Shown: one piece after another, positions 33,895 to 41,869 of the stretch
How the letters are laid out: each line of letters starts with the position of its first letter
Position numbering within the stretch: position 1 is the stretch's first letter
Source: Actinoplanes oryzae
GTDB lineage: Bacteria > Actinomycetota > Actinomycetes > Mycobacteriales > Micromonosporaceae
DNA length: 49,269 bases
Assembly: GCF_030757795.1 (NCBI RefSeq)
Contig: NZ_JAUQWH010000054.1
Span: forward strand, 1 to 49,269
Reading direction: 5' to 3'
Notes under the pieces: generated by a model
What the model saw: only the letters and a program-made list of their open reading frames with translations
The model's database searches: none
Told to the model about the DNA's origin: nothing
Program-made: the position numbers and the translations under genes

Positions 33895-34656
33895 TCAGCT
33901 GCACGCGGTGAGTACCGCGCGGGTCTTGGTCTGCTGCGGGCCGGAGCCGTCGACGCCGTAGGCCCGCAGCACCCGGGCCGTCTGCGCGGCCACGGCGAGG
34001 GCGTCGCCGGCCGGGCAGCGCGTGGACAGTTCCAGGACCTGGGAGCCGTCCGGCAGGGACCAGTGTTCGATGCTCAGCCGCCGGCCCAGCCCGGCCGGGA
34101 GGACCTTGGTCCGGTGCGCGACCGTCGGCCCGTACCGGAGGAGGTCGTCGATCGTCACCCCGGCCGGCGCGTGCGCGGTGAACAGCTCCCGCTGCGCCCG
34201 GGAGAACAGCTTGCCGCCGCGCAGCCTGCGGCGGATCGCGGTGCTGCAGACGAGCCGGCCCGGCAAGGCGTCGACCTCGACGTCGCCCCGCTTCACCCCC
34301 GCCGGTACGGCGGGCATCCGCGACCGCAGCTTGATCACCGAGTCGTCCCGGCCCTCGCCGATGCGGCGCAGACGGACCACGACGCCGGCGCGGTCGAGGG
34401 CGAGATCCGGGGTGTCCAGGTAGTACACCCGCCGGGCCGGCGCCCGGTCCAGGTCCACACCGAACGCCGCACAGGTGAACGCGTGCGCCGGCGCGGGGAC
34501 CGTGACCTTGAGCTCGACGCTTCGCGCCGGGCCGCCCGCCGGTTGCAGGAGCGGGCTCAGCTCCTCGGGCGTCCACCGCCAGAAGTTCCCCGTGAGGTCG
34601 TGCCAGTCGCGCATCCGTGCCGCCGTTCCGTGCTCGGTCGTCCAGTGCTGGGGCAC
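33895..34656 (-). CDS. CYTH-like triphosphate-tunnel protein
   Basis: A 253-aa protein. From residue 45: RSVELKVTVPA (compare the ExExK motif; the first Glu is Ser), RVYYLDTPDLALDRAGVVVRL, DDSVIKLRSRMP, then a helical C-terminus. CYTH proteins hydrolyse or cyclise nucleotide triphosphates using an eight-stranded tunnel. With one acidic residue missing here, activity is uncertain. Start GTG 34656 is the longest option; an ATG at 34614 is possible. It is convergent with the S2P-like gene and divergent from the subtilisin gene. Confidence 0.65.
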   Translation of the reverse strand: MPQHWTTEHGTAARMRDWHDLTGNFWRWTPEELSPLLQPAGGPARSVELKVTVPAPAHAFTCAAFGVDLDRAPARRVYYLDTPDLALDRAGVVVRLRRIGEGRDDSVIKLRSRMPAVPAGVKRGDVEVDALPGRLVCSTAIRRRLRGGKLFSRAQRELFTAHAPAGVTIDDLLRYGPTVAHRTKVLPAGLGRRLSIEHWSLPDGSQVLELSTRCPAGDALAVAAQTARVLRAYGVDGSGPQQTKTRAVLTACS

Positions 34657-34759
34657 TCCATGACAGCGCGCCCCGGGGCGGCGTACCCGGATGTTGACGG
34701 AACCTGCACCCGAAAGATCCCCGAATTGACGTCGCGTTCACGCCGTGCTGCGAGTCGGT

Positions 34760-34809
34760 ATCAACCCTCTCGGACATCGTTGATCGTCTATCAACAAGTC
34801 GTTCCTAGC
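34760..34809 (+). promoter_or_regulatory. promoter and repeated GTTGAT elements upstream of the subtilisin gene
   Basis: ATCAAC occurs at 34760-34765 and 34790-34795, and its complement GTTGAT at 34779-34784. The last two form an inverted repeat with a 5-bp centre. TTGATC (34780-34785) can serve as -35, with CCTAGC (34804-34809) as -10, spacing 18 bp. A regulator bound to the GTTGAT palindrome would cover the -35. The ATG follows 37 bp later with a GGAGGA site. Confidence 0.5.
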
Positions 34810-34846
34810 GTGGGTTGCAAGCGCCTTTCACGTCTCGGAGGAACAC

Positions 34847-36034
34847 ATGCGCAGCACCGCACCCCGCACGCTCGCCGTCCTCGGCGGCACCGTGCTCGCC
34901 CTCACCGCCGCCGGCCCCGCGTTCGCGGCCGACCCCGTCGGCACGGTCCTGAACGCCGGCAGCCCCACCGCGATCGCCGGGTCGTACCTGGTCACCCTCA
35001 AGGACGGCACGCAGATCGACCAGGCCCGCGCCGGCCGGCTCGCCCAGCGCTACGGCGGCAGCGTCGGCCGGGTGTTCGGGCACGCGCTCGAGGGCTACAC
35101 CGCCACGCTCACCGCCCGTCAGGCGGCCCGGCTCGCCGCCGACCCGTCCGTGGCGTCCGTCGAGGCCGACCAGACGGTGCACGTCACCGACACCCAGAGC
35201 TCGGCTCCGTGGGGACTGGACCGTTCGGACCAGCGCGCGCTGCCGCTGTCCACCACCTACACGTACGGCCCGAGCAGCGGCGTCACCGTCTACGTCGTCG
35301 ACACCGGCGTCCGCATCACGCACCAGGACTTCGGCGGGCGCGCGAGCTACGGCTACGACGCGGTGGACGGTGACAACGTGGCCGACGACGGCAACGGGCA
35401 CGGGACGTTCGTCGCCGGGGTCGCGGCGGGTGCCACGTACGGGATCGCGAAGAACGCCTCCATCGTCGGCGTGCGCGTCCTCGACAACAACGGCTCCGGC
35501 ACCACCGCCGGGGTCATCGCCGGCGTCGACTGGGTCACCGCCCACGCCACCCCCGGCCGCTCGGTCGGCAACCTGAGCCTCGGCGGCGGCGCCAGCACCG
35601 CCCTCGACAACGCCGTCCGCAGCGCCGTCAACGCGGGCATCCCGTTCGCGATCGCCGCGGGCAACTCCGGCGTCAACGCGAGCACCACGTCCCCGGCCCG
35701 CGTCACCGAGGCCCTGACCGTCGGCGCCACCGACCGTACGGACACCCGCGCCACCTGGTCCAACTACGGCTCGGTCCTGGACCTCTTCGCCCCGGGCGTC
35801 TCGATCACCTCCGACTGGCGAACCAGCAACACCGCCACGTACACCGGCAGCGGCACCTCCTTCTCGGCCCCGCACGTCGCCGGCGCCGCCGCCCTGTACC
35901 TGGCCGCCCACCCGGGCGCCTCGTCCGCCACGGTGAACGCCGCGGTGGTCGCCGCCGCCACGACCGGCGTGGTGACCAGCCCGGGCACCGGCTCCCCGAA
36001 CCGCCTCCTGTACACCCCGTCCCTCTCCAGCTGA
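34847..36034 (+). CDS. secreted subtilisin-family (S8) serine protease
   Basis: A 395-aa preproprotein. The signal peptide (1-27) is followed by an I9 inhibitor propeptide (about 45-113; AGSYLVTLKDG, VFGHALEGYTATLTARQAARL), then the S8 domain. The triad is Asp152 (VVDTGV), His185 (GNGHGTFVAG) and Ser338 (GTSFSAPHVAG), with oxyanion Asn273 (AAGNSG). It is of the proteinase K/aqualysin type. There is no C-terminal extra domain. It is single in its transcript, with its own promoter and a 16-bp hairpin after the stop. Confidence 0.95.
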   Translation: MRSTAPRTLAVLGGTVLALTAAGPAFAADPVGTVLNAGSPTAIAGSYLVTLKDGTQIDQARAGRLAQRYGGSVGRVFGHALEGYTATLTARQAARLAADPSVASVEADQTVHVTDTQSSAPWGLDRSDQRALPLSTTYTYGPSSGVTVYVVDTGVRITHQDFGGRASYGYDAVDGDNVADDGNGHGTFVAGVAAGATYGIAKNASIVGVRVLDNNGSGTTAGVIAGVDWVTAHATPGRSVGNLSLGGGASTALDNAVRSAVNAGIPFAIAAGNSGVNASTTSPARVTEALTVGATDRTDTRATWSNYGSVLDLFAPGVSITSDWRTSNTATYTGSGTSFSAPHVAGAAALYLAAHPGASSATVNAAVVAAATTGVVTSPGTGSPNRLLYTPSLSS

Positions 36035-36043
36035 CCTGTGGAC

Positions 36044-36080
36044 GAGCGCACAGGCCCGGCAGCCCCGGGCCTGTGCGCTC
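36044..36080 (+). terminator. strong terminator hairpin after the subtilisin gene
   Basis: GAGCGCACAGGCCCGG (36044-36059) and CCGGGCCTGTGCGCTC (36065-36080) form a perfect 16-bp stem with a 5-nt loop, 9 bp after the stop. The following sequence is CTGAGTGG, without a T run. Confidence 0.85.
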
Positions 36081-36216
36081 CTGAGTGGATCAACGACAGC
36101 AGGACCATCGAGGCCGACGCCGGCACGACCATTACGAACCCGAAGGCTGTCGGTCTCGCGTGGTGCAGGACGAGCGGTCGAGGCCGCAGTCGCGGGGCAG
36201 GCGTGACGGATCACGG

Positions 36217-36666
36217 TCACGGCGGGCAGGAGCCGTCGGCGGCGAGGGGACCGAGGGCGAAGTCCGGGCCGTAGACGCAGGCGTAACCGGTCGACGCCGC
36301 GAACGCCGGGCCCTCGCGGACGACGATCGCCGTCAGGCCGGCCGAGTGCAGGACCGCGTCGACGTCCCGCGCTGCGAGGGCGGTCGCGCCCCCGGCGGTG
36401 AGCAGGTTGAAGGAGCGCCGGAGCTGCTGCACGCACGCCTCGGCCCCGGGCACGGCGTCCGCCGGGACGTCGCCTCGGCGCGGAGTGGGAGCCGGCTGCT
36501 GTGCCGCCGCGTCCCGTGCGCACGAGGCTTCGCCGGACCGTACCGGGGCGGGAACCCTCGGCGCCGGCTGGAGGTCGGAGGCGTCGGAGGCGTCGGAGGC
36601 GTCGGTCTGCACCGGGGCAGCGCAGCCGGCGAGCAGCGCCACGGCGACGAGCCACCCCCTACGCAT
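36217..36666 (-). CDS. small lipoprotein, unknown function
   Basis: A 149-aa precursor with a typical lipobox (VALLAGC, Cys15). It has a disordered region with ASD tandem units at about 23-31 (coded by 9-bp repeats) and a Pro/Ala linker. A helical core follows (ACVQQLRRSFNLLTAG, LAARDVDAVLHSAGLTAIVV), ending with GYACVYGPDF and SCPP. The late cysteines could pair outside the membrane. It overlaps the upstream hydrolase by 8 bp and is probably cotranscribed with it. The function is unknown. Confidence 0.75.
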   Translation of the reverse strand: MRRGWLVAVALLAGCAAPVQTDASDASDASDLQPAPRVPAPVRSGEASCARDAAAQQPAPTPRRGDVPADAVPGAEACVQQLRRSFNLLTAGGATALAARDVDAVLHSAGLTAIVVREGPAFAASTGYACVYGPDFALGPLAADGSCPP

Positions 36667-37414
36667 CGGCGCGCGTGAGGAAGCCGGCGACCGCGGCGGC
36701 GTACTCGGTGGGGACGGTTTCGTGGACGGTGTGGCCGGCGGGCAGCTCGACCAGCTCGGTGCGGGGCCGCCGGGCCAGCATCTCCAGGGCGTGCCCGCGG
36801 GTCAGGCGGTCGCTGCGTGCGCCCCGGATCAGCAGGGCCGGGCAGGTGGAGGCCAGCCAGTCGGTCCAGTGGTCGCCGTTCAGGGCCTGCTGCGATGCCA
36901 CCATGTCGGCCGGGCGGAAGGTCAGCGTCCAGCCGTCCGGGTCCTCGCGCATCGAGCCGGCCAGGTACGGTGCCGAGCGTCCGAGCGCCGCCAGCAGCGC
37001 GGGCCGGGTCGCCGCGCGGGCCGGCCACTGCAGGGCGAAGGACAGGTCGCCGTGCACCACCGCGCCGATGTCCTCGACGACCAGCGCGCTCACCCGGTCC
37101 GGGTGCCGGGCCGCCAGCTGGTACGCGGTGACCCCGCCCAGCGAGTGCCCGAGCACCGCCACCCGCCGCAGGCCCAGGTGGTCGAGCAGCGCGACGGCGT
37201 CGGCCACGTAGCCGTCCCGCGAGTAGTCCGGTGCCGGGTCGGACTCGCCGTGGCCGCGCTGGTCGGGGGCGATCAGGCGGCGTCCCGGCGCCAGCCCGGC
37301 GAAGGTGTGCCCGGCCGCGAAATGGCCGTGGAGGGCCAGCAGCGGCCGTCCCGGGCCGCCGGTGTCCAGCCATGACAGCCGCCGCCCGGCAATGGTCATC
37401 GTCGATCGCGCCAT
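36659..37414 (-). CDS. alpha/beta-fold hydrolase
   Basis: A 251-aa protein. It has the HG oxyanion motif (LLALHGHFAAGHTF), IAPDQRGHGESDPAPDYSRD typical of the lipase/esterase/haloperoxidase group, and the nucleophile elbow GHSLGG (Ser near 100). An acid residue lies probably in RGARSDRLT, and the catalytic His is in LPAGHTVHETVP. Substrate unknown. An internal ATG six codons in is an alternative start. It is followed by the lipoprotein gene in overlap. Confidence 0.85.
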   Translation of the reverse strand: MARSTMTIAGRRLSWLDTGGPGRPLLALHGHFAAGHTFAGLAPGRRLIAPDQRGHGESDPAPDYSRDGYVADAVALLDHLGLRRVAVLGHSLGGVTAYQLAARHPDRVSALVVEDIGAVVHGDLSFALQWPARAATRPALLAALGRSAPYLAGSMREDPDGWTLTFRPADMVASQQALNGDHWTDWLASTCPALLIRGARSDRLTRGHALEMLARRPRTELVELPAGHTVHETVPTEYAAAVAGFLTRADA

Positions 37415-37507
37415 GGCCCGTCATCATGGCACGGGCACCCGGGCGGCTGAAGTCCGACTTTTCGGAATGAACCCACGCCGGGCGCCGGGATCGCGAAAAA
37501 TGGGAGG

Positions 37508-39142
37508 ATGAGCGCTCGGGGCATCGTCGCCGAAGGTCTCGTCCCGGAGATGGAGATGGCGCCCGGCGGCATGTCGATGACCGCCGCCGACCGGCTTGCC
37601 GCGCTGACGGCCCGCGCGGCCCGGGCGCGGGTCGCCATGATCCACATCGCCGAGGGGCGGCACACCCGGCTCATCGGGGGCCACAACATGCCCGAGGGGT
37701 TCCAGCCGCTGCAGCGGGTGCCGCGCTCGACCACGCTCGCCGGCATCGTGCTGCGCACCGGCTTCCCGATCGTGGTCGGCGACATCCGGACCGACGAGCG
37801 GGTGCCGGCGGACGCGCCCGCGCACACGGTGGGCCTGCGCTCGTACGCGGGTTTTCCCGTTCGCGCCCCCGGCGGCGACATCGTCGGCGTCTGCGCGGTC
37901 ATGGGCTACGAGCCCCGCGAGTGGCAGCCCGACGAGCTCGCCGCGGTCGACGAGGGCGCGCAGGCGTGCACCGCGTTCGTGGCCGAGCAGCGCGCCCGCG
38001 AAGCCGAGCAGCAGCAGCGGCTGTTCCTCGACACGCTGCTCGACAGCCTGGACACCGGCGTGGCGGCCTGCGACGCCGACGGCAACCTGGTCGTGGTCAA
38101 CCGCTCCCTGCGCGAGCGCCTCGGCATGCCCGCCACGGCGGCCCGGCCCGCCTCGGCCGGCGTGATGTCCTCCGCCTTCGCCACCGCCCCCGTGCCCGCC
38201 GAGGGCTGGCTGGCCCGGCTGCCGCTCACCGACCCGGACGGCACCCCCGTCGACCCGGGCGCCACGCCGCTGCTGCGCGCCCAGGAGGGCAACCACGTCC
38301 GCGGCGTCGACCAGGTCATGCACACCCGGCAGGGGCGCCGGCTCTACCGGGTCAACGCGCACCCGATCGAGGACGCGACCGCCGGCCACCTCGGCGCGGT
38401 CTCGGTCTTCCACGACATCACCGCTGCCCGCCGGGCCGAGGAGCTGCAGCGGCAGCTCAGCCGGAGCAAGGACGACTATCTCAACCTCGTCGGCCACGAG
38501 CTGCGCACCCCGGTGACGATCATCCACTCGTACCTGGAACTGCTGCAGGACAGCGACCCCCGTACGCCGATGAGCGACCTCGCCCCGATGATCGCCGCCG
38601 CCCAGCGGGGCAGCGAACGCCTGCGCCGCCTCGTCGAGGCCCTGCTCGACCTGTCCTCCCTCGACGCCGGCCACACCGAGATGACCATGACCGGCATCGA
38701 CCTCACCTCCGTGGTCGCCGGCGTCGTCCACGCCGTCGAGGAGCGCGCCGAGGCCAAGAACATCGCCGTCTCCCTGTCGGCGCCGGACCGTACCCCCCTG
38801 CAGGGCGACCCCCACCGCCTCGCCCAGCTGGTCGCCGTCCTGCTCGACAACGCCCTGCTCTACACCCCGGCCGGCGGCACGGTCGAGGTCCAGGTCGAGG
38901 CCGCCGACGACGCCGCCACCCTCGAGGTCTGCGACACCGGCGTCGGCATCCCCGACCACGAACGCCCCCACGTCCTCAACCGCTTCTTCCGCGGCGCGAT
39001 CACCACCGAGCTGTCGATCCCGGGCGCGGGGCTGGGGCTGGCCTTCGCCGCCCTCATCACCGAACGCCACGGCGGCACGATCGACATCCGCCCCCACGGC
39101 ATCCGCCCCGGCACCACCGTCCGCGTCACCCTTCCCCGCTGA
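37508..39142 (+). CDS. GAF-PAS sensor histidine kinase, orphan
   Basis: A 544-aa soluble kinase without membrane segments. The GAF domain covers about 30-160 (MIHIAEGRHTRLIGGH, YAGFPVRAPGGDIVGVCAVM). A PAS domain at 175-310 contains LDTGVAACDADGNLVVVN. HisKA carries His330 in VGHELRTPVT; the HATPase has the N box DNALLYTPAGG, G1 DTGVGIP and G2 GAGLGLAF. It should sense a cytosolic signal and autophosphorylate. There is no response-regulator gene in the window, so its partner is elsewhere. ATG 37508 abuts GGGAGG, too close for a good ribosome site; internal ATGs near codon 15 are possible starts. Confidence 0.85.
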   Translation: MSARGIVAEGLVPEMEMAPGGMSMTAADRLAALTARAARARVAMIHIAEGRHTRLIGGHNMPEGFQPLQRVPRSTTLAGIVLRTGFPIVVGDIRTDERVPADAPAHTVGLRSYAGFPVRAPGGDIVGVCAVMGYEPREWQPDELAAVDEGAQACTAFVAEQRAREAEQQQRLFLDTLLDSLDTGVAACDADGNLVVVNRSLRERLGMPATAARPASAGVMSSAFATAPVPAEGWLARLPLTDPDGTPVDPGATPLLRAQEGNHVRGVDQVMHTRQGRRLYRVNAHPIEDATAGHLGAVSVFHDITAARRAEELQRQLSRSKDDYLNLVGHELRTPVTIIHSYLELLQDSDPRTPMSDLAPMIAAAQRGSERLRRLVEALLDLSSLDAGHTEMTMTGIDLTSVVAGVVHAVEERAEAKNIAVSLSAPDRTPLQGDPHRLAQLVAVLLDNALLYTPAGGTVEVQVEAADDAATLEVCDTGVGIPDHERPHVLNRFFRGAITTELSIPGAGLGLAFAALITERHGGTIDIRPHGIRPGTTVRVTLPR

Positions 39143-39151
39143 CGGCCTAGG

Positions 39152-39170
39152 TATACTTTTCGCTATACTT
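39152..39170 (+). promoter_or_regulatory. promoter/operator of the toxin-antitoxin pair, TATACTT direct repeat
   Basis: TATACTT occurs at 39152-39158 and 39164-39170, 12 bp apart. The second gives a -10 TATACT whose predicted start falls on the GTG at 39176, implying a leaderless toxin mRNA. The pair of TATAC elements is likely the binding site of the XRE antitoxin for autoregulation. Confidence 0.6.
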
Positions 39171-39175
39171 CATCG

Positions 39176-39541
39176 GTGACCACAGCGGAGTGGGACATCT
39201 TTCTTGTTGATGAAGTACGCGACTGGATCGACAGTCTCGACGCGGCCACGCACGCCCGCGTGGTGGAGACGCTGGACCTGCTCGCGGCGTGCGGGCCGGG
39301 GCTCGGCCGCCCGCTGGTCGATACGATCCATGGCTCCTCGATCGCCAACCTCAAGGAGCTTCGACCCGGGACGGTTCGCATCTTGTTCGCTTTCGATCCG
39401 TGGCGATCGAGCATCTTGCTGGTCGCCGGGGACAAGTCCGGACGATGGAACAGGTGGTACGAGGAAGCTGTCCCGTTGGCCGAGCAGCGCTACGAGACCT
39501 ACTTGAAAGAACGTGCCGAGCGGGAGGACGACGGGTCATGA
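39176..39541 (+). CDS. RelE/HigB-family toxin
   Basis: A 121-aa protein of the phage-derived Gp49/HigB type: WDIFLVDEVRDWIDSLDAAT, HARVVETLDLLAACGPGLGR, IANLKELRPGTVRILFAFDP and LLVAGDKSGRWNRWYEEAVP. These RelE-fold toxins cut mRNA at the ribosome. It is the first gene of a pair, toxin before antitoxin as in higBA, and overlaps the antitoxin by ATGA. GTG 39176 has no ribosome site, in line with leaderless translation. Confidence 0.9.
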   Translation: MTTAEWDIFLVDEVRDWIDSLDAATHARVVETLDLLAACGPGLGRPLVDTIHGSSIANLKELRPGTVRILFAFDPWRSSILLVAGDKSGRWNRWYEEAVPLAEQRYETYLKERAEREDDGS

Positions 39542-39855
39542 GCGGCTACACGCGGTGGAGCGACATCCGGGCTGAGCACGTCGAGCGCGCCGGTGGCGAG
39601 GAGGTGGTCGAGGCGGGCAAGCGGGAGCTCCTGGCCGCGGTCGTCGGGCACCGGCTCGCGGAGATCCGTCGCGGGCAAGGCTTGACGCAGCAGCAGGTGG
39701 CCGAGCGGATGGGCGTGACCAAGGGGCGCATCTCGCAGATCGAGCAGGGCAAGATCTCGGGGCAGGATGTGCTCGCCCGTTATGCCGCCGCGCTCGGGGG
39801 ACGGCTGCATCAGGCGATCTATTTCGACAACGGGAACATCGTCGCCATCGCGTAA
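39538..39855 (+). CDS. HigA-type XRE antitoxin
   Basis: A 105-aa protein. An N-terminal helix (WSDIRAEHVERAGGEEVVEA) for toxin binding precedes an XRE helix-turn-helix (LAEIRRGQGLTQQQVAERMG, then VTKGRISQIEQGKI) and a short end (GRLHQAIYFDNGNIVAIA). It starts at ATG 39538 in overlap with the toxin stop. It should neutralise the toxin and repress the promoter at 39152-39170. Confidence 0.9.
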   Translation: MSGYTRWSDIRAEHVERAGGEEVVEAGKRELLAAVVGHRLAEIRRGQGLTQQQVAERMGVTKGRISQIEQGKISGQDVLARYAAALGGRLHQAIYFDNGNIVAIA

Positions 39856-39959
39856 CGCTCCGCCCCCGATTGGCGCCGAGAATGGCGCATGTATCCGGCG
39901 GCTGTCGGCGGGCGACGGCCGGACGGCGGGGTGCCGCCGGAGCCGGAGCGGGCGAGCAA

Positions 39960-40541
39960 CTACGCCGGCGTCGGGCGGCTGCCGTGAGCGCTCAGGGCGG
40001 CGGTCCAGGCGGTGACCTCGCGGCGGCTCCGCAGGCGTACGACGGGCAGCTCGGGCCGGTCGCGCACGATCGCCGCCATCCGGGCGGGCGTCTTGGGGTA
40101 GCTCGTCCAGGACCAGCGCACCACGTGCTGCGGGTCGCCGAGGATCGTCCGCAGCGGCGGCTCGACGTTGCCGTTCCAGAGGATCTCGTGGCGGAAGCGG
40201 CGGCGTAGCGTGCGGGCAATGACCTGCCGCATCACCGCCCGCCGCGGCAACGCCAGCCAGATGAGCAGGTCGGCGCGGGCGAGGAGCAGTTCGCGGACGG
40301 CCGGATACTGCCATTCGGTGACCCAGCCCTCCCGGGCGGCGAAGCGGCGTACGTCGCGCTCGAAATCGGGTCGCGGCGTCCAGTTCGGACCGTGGTGCAA
40401 CGCGTCGAGCTCGTGGTGGGGGATGCCGAGCGTACGGGCGACAAGTCCGGCAGTGGTGGATTTGCCCGAGCCGGACGGGCCCGCCACGATCACGCGGCGT
40501 GGCGACAGGGGCAGCGGATCGTCAAAGGTCAGCAGAGGCAC
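39960..40541 (-). CDS. P-loop ATPase, adenylate-kinase/FlaR-like
   Basis: A 193-aa protein with Walker [10 protein letters not shown] (near 22-30), a DALHHGPNWTPRPDFERD segment typical of the topology-modulation/FlaR-like kinases, WVTEWQYPAVRELLLARADL, LIWLALPRRAVMRQVIARTL, and SWTSYPKTPARM. The family probably phosphorylates small substrates; the substrate is unknown. It starts at GTG 40541, divergent from the sigma-factor gene 45 bp away. Confidence 0.8.
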   Translation of the reverse strand: MPLLTFDDPLPLSPRRVIVAGPSGSGKSTTAGLVARTLGIPHHELDALHHGPNWTPRPDFERDVRRFAAREGWVTEWQYPAVRELLLARADLLIWLALPRRAVMRQVIARTLRRRFRHEILWNGNVEPPLRTILGDPQHVVRWSWTSYPKTPARMAAIVRDRPELPVVRLRSRREVTAWTAALSAHGSRPTPA

Positions 40542-40586
40542 CGGACTATTTTCGCGGCATGCAACCTGGGCCGGGCGGCATCCGTC

Positions 40587-41099
40587 GTGAGGGGCGTGAG
40601 AGACCAACAGTTCCACGACTTCGTGCTCGCCAGACGCACGGACCTCGTACGGACGGCCACGCTGCTCACGGCCGGTGACGCGCATCTCGCCGAGGACCTG
40701 GTGCAGCAGACCCTGACCAAGCTGTACGTGGCGTGGCCGCAGTTCCAGCGGGCCGCCAACCACGACGCCTACGTGCGGCGCACCCTCGTCAACGCGCTTA
40801 TCGACGAGCGTCGCCGGCTGTGGTGGCGCCGCGAGCGGCCCATGGCGGAGCTGCCCGACCGGGCCGCCCTGCAGCCGGCCGGTGACCAGCCGGCCGACGC
40901 GGTGCGCGCCGCGCTCCGGGAGCTGCCGCCGAAGATGCGCGCCGCGCTCGTCTTCCGGTACTTCCACGACCTCGACGTCGCCGAGACCGCCGAGGCGCTC
41001 GGCTGCTCGCAGGGGACCGTCAAGAGCCAGACCGCCCGCGCGCTCGAGAAGCTGCGCGCCGTGCTGCCCGCCCAGATCATGCTTGGAGCCATCCGATGA
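40587..41099 (+). CDS. SigE-family ECF RNA polymerase sigma factor
   Basis: A 170-aa sigma factor. Region 2 is at about 10-75 (FVLARRTDLVRTATLLTAGD, AEDLVQQTLTKLYVAWPQFQ, DAYVRRTLVNALIDERRR). Region 4 is at about 110-160 (LRELPPKMRAALVFRYFHDL, DVAETAEALGCSQGTVKSQT). It is of the SigE-like group frequent in Actinoplanes and Streptomyces. GTG 40587 and GTG 40596 are both possible. It is coupled by ATGA to a membrane protein that is probably its regulator. Confidence 0.9.
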   Translation: MRGVRDQQFHDFVLARRTDLVRTATLLTAGDAHLAEDLVQQTLTKLYVAWPQFQRAANHDAYVRRTLVNALIDERRRLWWRRERPMAELPDRAALQPAGDQPADAVRAALRELPPKMRAALVFRYFHDLDVAETAEALGCSQGTVKSQTARALEKLRAVLPAQIMLGAIR

Positions 41100-41815
41100 A
41101 CGCCCTGCGCGACAGCCTCGACACGATCGCCGGCTCGCCGGCCGCGCCGTCCGAGACCCAGCTCGGCGCCGATCTCGTACGCGGGAAGCAGGCCCTGCGC
41201 CGCCGCCGTGCCCTGCAGGCCGCCGGGGGCAGCGCGTTCGCCGTCGCCGCCGTGGTCGCCGCCGTCTCCCTCACGACCACGACCACCGGCAGCGGCCCGA
41301 ACGCTCCCGTGGCCGCCCCGCCCGCCGCCACCTCGACGCAGGCGCCGGCGGTCAAGCTGGTCGCCTACAAGGGCAAGCAGCCCGAGGGCTTCACGGTCGA
41401 CAAGGTGCCGGACGGCTGGTTCATCCAGACCAGCGACACGAGCTCCCTGCTGCTGGCTCCCAAGGACCGCAGCAAGGCCCCCACCGACTTCGGCAAGGAC
41501 CCGTGGGGCAATCCGATCAAGCCCTCCGTGGACCCGTACGACGACCCGACCAGCTTCATCGGCAAGATCGGCGTGTTCCTGCAGTCCAAGGACGCGAGCA
41601 GCCCCACGGACGGCAAGAAGGTCGACGTCGCCGGCACGGAGGGCTTCCTGCAGAACATGGAGGGCGACGACTCCAAGACGCTGTGGGTCCTGCGCGGGGA
41701 CAAGCCGGCGGTGACCATCCAGTTCTGGGAGGGCATCGGGCTGACCGAGGCGCAGATGATCGAGTTCGGCGCCGGCGTGCACGTGGAGAAGGGCGCCGTC
41801 CAGGGCGCCGGCTGA
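41096..41815 (+). CDS. membrane-anchored partner of the sigma factor (putative anti-sigma)
   Basis: A 239-aa protein. A short cytosolic N-terminus (1-40, SLDTIAGSPAAPSETQLGAD, ending RRRRALQ) precedes one membrane helix (about 42-63) and a Thr/Pro linker. The exported domain (80-239) has KLVAYKGKQPEGFTVDKVPD and GWFIQTSDTSSLLLAPKDR. The layout is that of membrane anti-sigma partners of SigE-type factors, but no zinc anti-sigma motif (HxxxCxxC) is present. It overlaps the sigma gene by ATGA. Confidence 0.7.
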   Translation: MNALRDSLDTIAGSPAAPSETQLGADLVRGKQALRRRRALQAAGGSAFAVAAVVAAVSLTTTTTGSGPNAPVAAPPAATSTQAPAVKLVAYKGKQPEGFTVDKVPDGWFIQTSDTSSLLLAPKDRSKAPTDFGKDPWGNPIKPSVDPYDDPTSFIGKIGVFLQSKDASSPTDGKKVDVAGTEGFLQNMEGDDSKTLWVLRGDKPAVTIQFWEGIGLTEAQMIEFGAGVHVEKGAVQGAG

Positions 41816-41818
41816 TCC

Positions 41819-41836
41819 TGGTACGTCGCCGTACCA
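41819..41836 (+). promoter_or_regulatory. palindrome upstream of the XRE-TPR gene
   Basis: TGGTACGTCGCCGTACCA has 7-bp arms and a 4-bp centre, 33 bp before the ATG. A TACGGT box at 41857-41862 lies 7 bp before the ATG, which would fit a leaderless start. The palindrome may be an operator of this promoter or a weak hairpin ending the sigma-factor operon. Confidence 0.4.
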
Positions 41837-41869
41837 CCTGGCCGCGGGGGCGGCGCTACGGTCGCTTCC

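Noticed and set aside
34811..34830. LacI-type operator upstream of the subtilisin gene
   Set aside because: TTGCAAGCGC resembles half of a LacI-family site, but the second half is missing.
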